Assembly (NCBI GenBank): GCA_039881145.1
Contig: JAYKKI010000126.1
Span: 2,952,001-3,016,000 of the forward strand
DNA length: 64,000 nt
Direction of reading: 5' to 3'
Source of the DNA: Druceiella hillmani
Taxonomy: Eukaryota; Arthropoda; Insecta; Lepidoptera; Hepialidae
Position 1 is the stretch's first letter, and each line of letters opens with the position of its first letter. Shown in pieces: positions 33,101 through 42,100 of this stretch. The translations under genes were made by a program, and so were the position numbers. Under the pieces are notes generated by a model that was not told the origin of the DNA, did not search any database, and saw nothing but the letters and a program-made list of their open reading frames with translations.

Positions 33101-36100
33101 TTTATGCTATAATGTAATAGGATGATCCCGAATTGTGGTATATTTTTGATGTTGTCAGGTTATTATTTTCCAGGTTATAGCTCCTGGCTGCTAGTTTCCT
33201 GTATAAGGTCCCTAACTAAATTTTTACTCTTTCTTTATTACTAAATAATAGATTTATTTAAACATAATAATATATTTTATTCAAAGCATTTTATTACAAA
33301 CAATAACACTATCATCTTTCTGGAAGCAAATAGATTCTGCGGTAGTAGATTTATTTCTTTTTGGAAGCAATCTACTTGTTGACTTATTTTTTGACTTTAT
33401 AAGTTGTGAAGTGTCGGTTAGAAAGGAGCAATGTCTGAAGAAAAAATATTTGTGGTAAAACTTCCCATTAAAGCACTGATTAGCAACCCAAGAATTTCTT
33501 TATTTAGGATAAATCCATTTTTCATCACCAATAACAGTTCAATACAAATATAATTACAATACAAATAACTTTTTTTTAGTCTTTCAAGCAACAACTTGCT
33601 TGTAGTTATACGTTTTCTCCTCCTAGTCATGTGGTACCTAATTTCCTTGTTTTTAAATTATTTTCATTTCGTGTCAATATTTGTTCCATGACTTCTAATC
33701 CTTCTTAATTTAAATGTTTGGCATTTATCTATAAATTTTTTCACTTGTCTAGAAAAATTGTTGTTTTTCACATCAAAAATCACTTTTAAATTGTCTAAAC
33801 CAATATCTAAAAGTTCTTTCAGAGACAGCATGTTTAGCATAAGCAAACACTGACTTTCAGCATAATTTTTGTTCAAAGGAAAAAAAATTAAATGTGGCCA
33901 CAAGTACTCTATTTTTGGCATGAAATTAGACATTTCAAATTTGATAGAAATATATGGTGTCTGTAGTTTGACAAAACGCAATAGTTACTATATTGCCATA
34001 TGTCAAAATAATGCCATTTTTATTAGAAAACAATGATTAATTTAAGGACTTAATATTATTTCGACATGTGCTCCAGACTGCTTATTATTGTACAGAAATT
34101 CCACAAGACATACAGGGTTGATGCATCATTCTAGAATGGTTTGTTAATGATTACTAACATTTTCATTACTTCAGCCATTTAACCTTATAAAAGTGTTATT
34201 TTATAGATTAATCTTTTCAATTCCTTTCTTAAAAATATATGCTATAAAAAGAAAAAAAACTTAACTTAAAATTTGCAATTTTAAGCTTGTAATGTTCAAT
34301 CTCTGACTTTTTTAATCACCCAAAAAAAAATATTTTTTTATGAATTTAAATGAGAATAATGTAGAAAATGTCAACTACCTTGATTGACATCTAAATATTC
34401 TTAAGATGATTGAAAAATTGTAATAGTAAAATTTAAAAAAAAAATCACAAATTTCCTAGTTTCCACTATGAAAAATAGTAATATGCAGCATATTATTTAG
34501 CCCATAAGCCAATTGATTCACATAGTTTCAAAACCCACTACCTCTATCTGACATGGAGTGAGTGGGTCTCGAAATAAGCCACACTTTTGAAGTAATTGTT
34601 TCACTGATTGAGCAGTAAAACAATCACCTCAAAAGTGTGAAAATCTCTTGTACCAGAAATATTCCTTTGTGTATTGAATTTCTAAAATATACTTTAGAGA
34701 TATGCCATCGAAAGTATGCCTATATGACAACATCTTGTCGATTCTTTTAACTCAAATCTCCTGTTTTGACATTTTCATGTATTTTTCGTTCATGTACTTT
34801 CCAGAAACATTCTTGAATAGTTAAAATATAAGCTTTTGTAAAAATATATATTTTTTGATTTACAAAAAATTCTAACTAGTATTATTTACAACTAGCTATT
34901 GTAGGTTGAATAGGCTTAAATAAATTATTTATTATGTATTTATTTAAAATAAATCTAATATTCCCTTAATAAAATAAGTACCCAGATAGATATATTCTAA
35001 TAACTATTTGGTAAACAATATGTGATGCATAGTGGTAATTTGCGAACCTTGAAATTCTGAATATTTTACTCAATTTGGTATATTACCTTCTCGTATTAGA
35101 ATTTATATGAAAATAAAGGAAGTATCCTTTTATATTAAGGTTAATTGGAGTTTATGCAATTTCTTGTACATTTAAAAACTTATAAGATACCATTAAAATT
35201 TGTAACTCCGGCTCTGTTATTTTTTTTTTGGGAAATTATAAGTTATCAATTAGTAGTCTCTGTGAAAGTGAAGTCTACAAAGTAAACAAGCAAAGTTTTT
35301 TTAAATGTGTTGCCAGCTTTTAATCAATTTATTTTGTACAATGAATAATATCCTAATTAATATATATATTATGTTCCAATTTTAACCGGTATATTAAAAC
35401 CTTAATATTGGTAATTCTATTCATTGTTCATTTGAGTTAAATTAACATTTTTATCACTGTACTCAGGTTTCAGAAAACATTGAAAATACCAGTTCCAAAG
35501 TGAACACCGCTCATGGAGGGAACCAGTCTTTCCAAAGCAGGCGAGTTGTCTTGCAGCGTAAGGTAACTGGAACAAAGCAATCTGACTTAACAGACTCGGT
35601 TAGGTCCAAGCCGGTTTTCAACCGAATAGACGGCAACAAGCCAGAGGATCCTAGCAAGGCCACAGCCGGTATATTTAGCCGTGCCGTTCGCACCGCTATC
35701 GGATCCAAGATGCCTCCCTCGTCTAATAGAGTTGTGGTCAAGCGTCGCTCCAGCGAGACGCAGACCGAAACTCCCAGCGAACCGAGGATCGAGTTCGCGG
35801 AGGAGTCAGACGATGACTTAGATAGTCTCAATGAGGAGTTGCTCCTGAGGGATGACGATGAGCAAGAAGCGCCAGAGAGTAAGAGGCGGGCTGTAGAATC
35901 CAGAGTGGCGCTGGTAACAAACTTGCCTCATGGAATGACAGATACAAGATTGAGAACCCTAGCTGGCTCCGATGTTCAGGTAATGAGATTGATAATCAAA
36001 ATTACAATAAAATGTCTGATTTGAGGCAAGTTAGCAAGTAATTTGTATTATTAGATATGTTACATGTTTATAAAGCATCTGTGATTGTAAAATGGTGATA

Positions 36101-39100
36101 TTTAAGCTACAAATAGAAGATAAGTTAATTTTAATAAGGACAAAACACATATTAATTTATAATTTATAGTCAATCTATTTATTCTTTGTAATTCAACTAA
36201 GTTGGTTTTTCATAAGCATCGATACAATATATACTCGTAAAAACTTCGAAACCTTTGTCTTTGCAAATCAAAGTTTGAATTGAATAATTTTAAATATTTC
36301 TTTACATGTTTTGACTTAATTTCACAGAAGTAAAGTTGTGAAAAATAATTTAATAAACAATAAAAAAAACTATTTCGGTTTAGCAAGTTAGTATAAAAAT
36401 GATAACACTTTTCATGTGTAGTTTTTATATGATTTTTAATAACGTGATAATTCATTGCATATTCAAGAAAATTTCTGATTAACGTAAACAAAATACCATA
36501 TCTCACTTATTGACCATCCTTAATAAGCAAGGTATTTATAAATTTTATGGTAAAAAGAATCTTTTTATATTTAATTGCTAATTTCAAAGTGTATTGAACA
36601 TTTTCACAGTAGAAACTGCTTACTTACAACTACTACTACTATTACTGTCACCTACCCACGTTCAAATTGTTATTATATTATTGATTTTAATTATACATGT
36701 CTTGTATGTTTTTACCTATAGTCATAAATATAAAATAATTTATATTTACTGGTTGTTTAGCAAGTAAGTGTTACTGTGATATGATTTTGGAAAACCTAAA
36801 TATTTATTTATTTATTATGGTGTAACACGACTTACTAATGATTATAAGAAATGTTATTTATATATTTTTATTTAGGAGAAGCAAATTTTTGTGGGATTAT
36901 ACAACAAACAGTCAGGGAGGGAAAAAATAACGTACTTTCTTAAAGGGCTGTTATTTTCAGACGAGAAAAAAGTAAGACTGAAAATTTAAATGACAAGATA
37001 TATAATATTAACAAAGCTACATATGAGATATGATTAGAATTATTTTATTTATCTATATTATTACATTTTCACATTTAGAATTGATAAAGTATGGCACAAA
37101 ATAGATTATGCTTGCATAGTGATTATATTGTGGGTTAATTTGTTTTAAGAGAGCTTATGGGATATTACCAAAGCACACATATAATTTGAAGAGAAAATTG
37201 TATATATGAATGTAATGTATAGAATGAATGAAATGTATAGATGAATGATAACAAGAAAATTTGTGAATCTAATAACAGCAGTGGTGGAATAGAATGTATA
37301 AATGTTAGTAAAAATTATATGAACTATATATTCATAGCGGTCATGGAAGTGGACAGGTTAAGGTAGGGTAAATGGGTTCTGTTTTCTCGCCCCCCATTAG
37401 TTCATGGACAAAAAATTTCAACACAATTATCTCTGTAATTCTGTATGCTACTATATTCGAAAACAACTTTTGCATGCTTAGCATCCATAGAAAATGAATC
37501 CTTAAAAATAAATACAAATTGAAAAAAAAAGGTTACAAAAACATGGTTTCCTATAATATCTTTGCTTAAAGGCATAAGTTATTTTTACTTGCATATGCAC
37601 TTATTATTAATAACTGCCAAAGTTTGCTAATTCCCTTGGACCACCATTGGGACAATTTTTTTTGACAAATTTCATTAATGTCAGAAATGTTAATAAAAAT
37701 CAACATATTAACTTAAATTGAATATATTTTAACTTATAGTACAAAAATTGACATATTGAAACTATGCTAAAGTAATAAATAAACCATCTTATATTGCATG
37801 AGCTTATGGGCCATGAGAAAGTTTAAAACATTTTGGTATTGAAATCTATCTGCTAAATTGCCAGTTTCAGCACACCATTCAGCATATATTGTCCAGAGAA
37901 GCGATTTTAAAACTTGCAAGTAACTGACTCGCTGAGACGATTGGAGTAACTTAAATATAATTCCGACTATGGCATAATGGAGACAAGTAGATATGGAAAC
38001 TAGATTTGTGAATAAAGAAAACATAATATTAACAGCATATAGGCAGTGTCTAGGTTATATATGAAAAAGAATATTGATTTGTTGCATGAAACTCTTAATT
38101 AAAGCATTAAAATGGAAACTGACAATTAAACACTTAGTTCATTACAATATACAGGATATAACATCTGTCAAAAGATATAATTTCAAACAACAGTTGGGGA
38201 CAAGTAAAAGGAAGTTTGATTTTGAAGATGAAGTTAAGAAATGTTGAAAAGGATTAGTCATATTCAAGATATAAACAGAAACCAGTGGTATGGTAAAAGG
38301 TGAATGAGAGAATAGAATGCGAGAGACAAGAAAGGAAAGATTGTACCAAATAGGGGACAATTTAATAGATGTTAAAGAAAGAAGCCATAACGTTAGGAAT
38401 AAAAGATTGTACATGAGAATAAGTGAAGTGAAGTAGATACACTGGGAAGACCAAGATAGCATGAAGATATGGATAGAAAGATAATCAAATATTTATGAAA
38501 GTGGCAATTGAACATGGTATATAGGTTTATTGGATTAAATGTACATGATGAATACAAATGTGATGTTACTTTCCATGTATTGAAATAGATAAAGGTAAAC
38601 TAAAATAGACTTTTGCTTTAGGAAGATGATGCTCATAAATTTTTAAGTATTGAGATCCTCATATGTTATTAAAAGAGTGGGATAGAAAATTTATGTATAT
38701 ACAGAGTATATTTATCTTTAAAAAACTTAAATAGATAATAAAGACAAACTGGAATAGACTTTATTTAAGGAAGGTAATGTACATAAATTTTTAAGTATCG
38801 AGATACTCATAAGTTATTAAAAGAATGGGATAGAAAAATTTAGGTGTATGTTTACTTTTACAAAAAAGTGTCATTATTAATAATCATAAAACAAAATTAT
38901 ACCCATTGGGTATAATTTTGTATTTATCACATTTGCATTAATATATTAAATTTTGATAACATTTTCAAGTCTATAATGAATACACTTGAAAAATGATTGT
39001 GATTCCTTTCACCATAATGAAAGGAATCACATTTTTCAAGTCCTTTCATATATTCAAGATCCTTTCATATGAAAATGAGCTATTTAAAAAAATATTTTTA

Positions 39101-42100
39101 CCGAAAATTATGCTCTAAGCAAGTATTCAAAGTGACAATTATTTCAAAGAATTCCTGACATGAAGGCTGTTCAGATTTTAGCTTGGTTCATTTTTAAAAC
39201 TAGTTTTAAATTTTATGGACATATTAATTAAATATTAATTTTGCATTTTAATTACTTGAAAAATTTTAATATATGTATATTTTTTCAATGTTTAACTTAT
39301 TGTATCAGATAAGTCCTTCTAATAAAACGGTTACTTACATATCGTAATAATAAATCACTTACTTGTGTATATATGTATCTATATTTATATTTTTAAGTTT
39401 CAAGGTGCATGTTTTTGAATAAAAACTCATTTTAAACATTAAAAATGTAAATAAACTGGTTATGATATTTTATACTGTACATTTTTATTGTAACAATATT
39501 ATTAGATTTAAGGAATTTTAATTAAGCAGTTACTTTTAAAGTTTCCTATTGTATGTAATTGTTGTATATTCTGTGATATTGCTCTTTTGTCTAATTCATG
39601 TTCGTAATATATATTTAAACACCTGCTGAAAGATGAGTTCTATTGAAACTTTTGGGAAAAATGTTTTTTTTACGATAGTAGTAATGAAGTGTATCTAAAG
39701 CGTTCTTGTATTAATTCCATTAATTTAAATTGTATAAGTCCAAAGAAATGTGTTTTATAAATATTGTACGGTCTCATGTTTTAATGTGGATAATTAAAAT
39801 AATATCCAAATAATTCACCAGGAATTTGATCTATATACAGAATAAGTCAATGTATGTCTATTCAATTGTAAAATAAGATGAATATAATGAATAGTAAAAG
39901 TATAATATAAAACTGGACATATAATGTGCTTGTTGGAGAAGACATAACTAGAAAAAAAATAAAGTTAAATTTTTACTTATTCCCTTCAATAATTATTATA
40001 AAGAAGATCAGATGATGGAATTATGCTAAAAAGGTATAAATTTGCAACTTGTTTGAAATAAGGTAAAAAGGGTAAGTTAATGTTTAGTATATCTGTACTA
40101 TAAAGCGCTCTATACAAAATTCCTAATTTTCATTACGCAATTTTGTTCAAGTTCTGTGCAATGCCCTAGTGAAATGTATAATGCGACACGTTAATGAAAC
40201 ATATAATCTAATTCTGTTTGCTTATCTGCTTTTATGGCTAGTGTTTCAACTGGATATCAATAAATGTTAAATAAATAAAAAAAAGCATAAATTGCATTTC
40301 AATTTGTAGCCTCTAAAAACTAATGTTTAGTTACTTTATGGGTTCTGACCATTATATAGTCAACGTAATCTCATGATTACTATTATGTGTGGCCTCGTTG
40401 GCTTAAGATTTTGCTTGGACCTCTTTTTAGGTAAAAAAATCTATCGGTCATTCTAATTTTTAGGGAAACTGTGCCTCAGAATGAAAAAACTTAATTTTTA
40501 TAAGATTATTTTTTGGCCTTTGTCAAGATTTTTTTTTCTCAACAGCGGCAAAAGGTATCAAGTTGAAATTAATACCAAATACTAAGATAAATGCCCCATA
40601 GTTCTGTAAAATATTCGAGGATCTAATTCGGTGTTATAAAAAGATAGGAACATCACTTACTTTGACACTGACTTACTGCTAAAACTCATGAATTACTTGC
40701 TGTTTACCTGGGAACTTAAAATTTGGTGCAAGATCATTTGGTGCAATGTCATAAATTTGAAAATCATTAATATTTCTATGGGGAATATATGAATAAAATT
40801 CCAAATAGAATTATAAAATATATTACTAATTATAATAGTAATTTTTTTTATTTTTCAGTTTTTCAATATACTTTTTTTGTGTTCTTGTGTAAGCCTCTTA
40901 TTAAACTTTATTTTAATATGACGTTATTGAACCCTCAGGGTGAGTGTTCTACTCGCTCTTGACTTTCTTATAATTCTATATTGAACATACAAAAAGAAAC
41001 ATTAAAACATTCATACAATTTTTTTTACTTTTATAATAGAACAGTTTAATTTGTATTTTTACACAAACCAATTTTTTTATGGGTAATTAATCACTCTGAT
41101 ACTAGTCACAGTTATATTTATCAAAACGGCTACACTCGACGCAATCATATATATATTTGAAGATAAACGTAAATTGGATTAGCTATATAAAAAAAAAGAG
41201 ATTATAAAGATTCTACACAATTATTTAGCTTCATAATAAAGTTTCAATCATGTTTACGCCTATATTTTTAAAGGCTTCAACATTTAAAAAAAAAGTTTAG
41301 TGTAAATCACTGTTAATACTGTTACTGTTGTATTTTCGTTATGGCTTTTTTTACAAGACTGGTTCCTCCCATTATTTTAAAAAAAAAATTTTGGTGAACA
41401 TGAAAAACCTAACCTTCAAAGTTAGAAATAAAAAAAATTACCAATTTTTTATCATAAAATTACTTTGATATATTTATTATATCAAATATTACTACTTCAA
41501 GTATAATCAGAGAAATGCCTGCGAAAAATCTGGTGTGAATAGAATTGAACTTCTACATCAACTACTTTTAAAATCAGTCAATGGTGCACTCATTCTGTAG
41601 AGGAGTGCGCACCCAACCATAGTCCAACATTTTTCACCAGAGCATTTGCTTGAAATACAACGCTCTACTCGAGAAAAGCACGGACATTCTGCAGCAACTT
41701 GCAATCTGCTGTACCTCTAATACCTGAAATAATCTTCACATCATAAGTAAATAGAAGGCGGTGTGCTGTTTTTGCCACATGATCCCTGTTATTTACCAGC
41801 ACAGTGAACAATAAAGGCCAGAGAATCGAACCCTTGCTCACTCTTAATCGTGCAAAATTAGAATCATATAAAATTACTCACTCTTACCTGATGCCTTCGG
41901 TCTGCAAAATACGAAGGGAAGAAATGTAAAAGTTGAGGAGAGAATCTGGCTTTGCCAAGGCAATGTAATATTCATACGATCAGAAGTTGCACAGTTGAAG
42001 CTAAATTGTTTAATGAAAATTAGTATGGGATGCAAAACAGACAGACAATAATCGATTTATGTGATATTTGGCTAAAAACGGAAGCAAGGAAAAAATTCTC

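Noticed and set aside
35511..35831. 106-codon minus-strand frame
   Set aside because: Antisense shadow of the RBM33 exon 35467-35979.
35474..35979. Alternative acceptor at tttcag (35468-35473)
   Set aside because: Using it would shift the frame relative to the phase 0 donor of the preceding exon.
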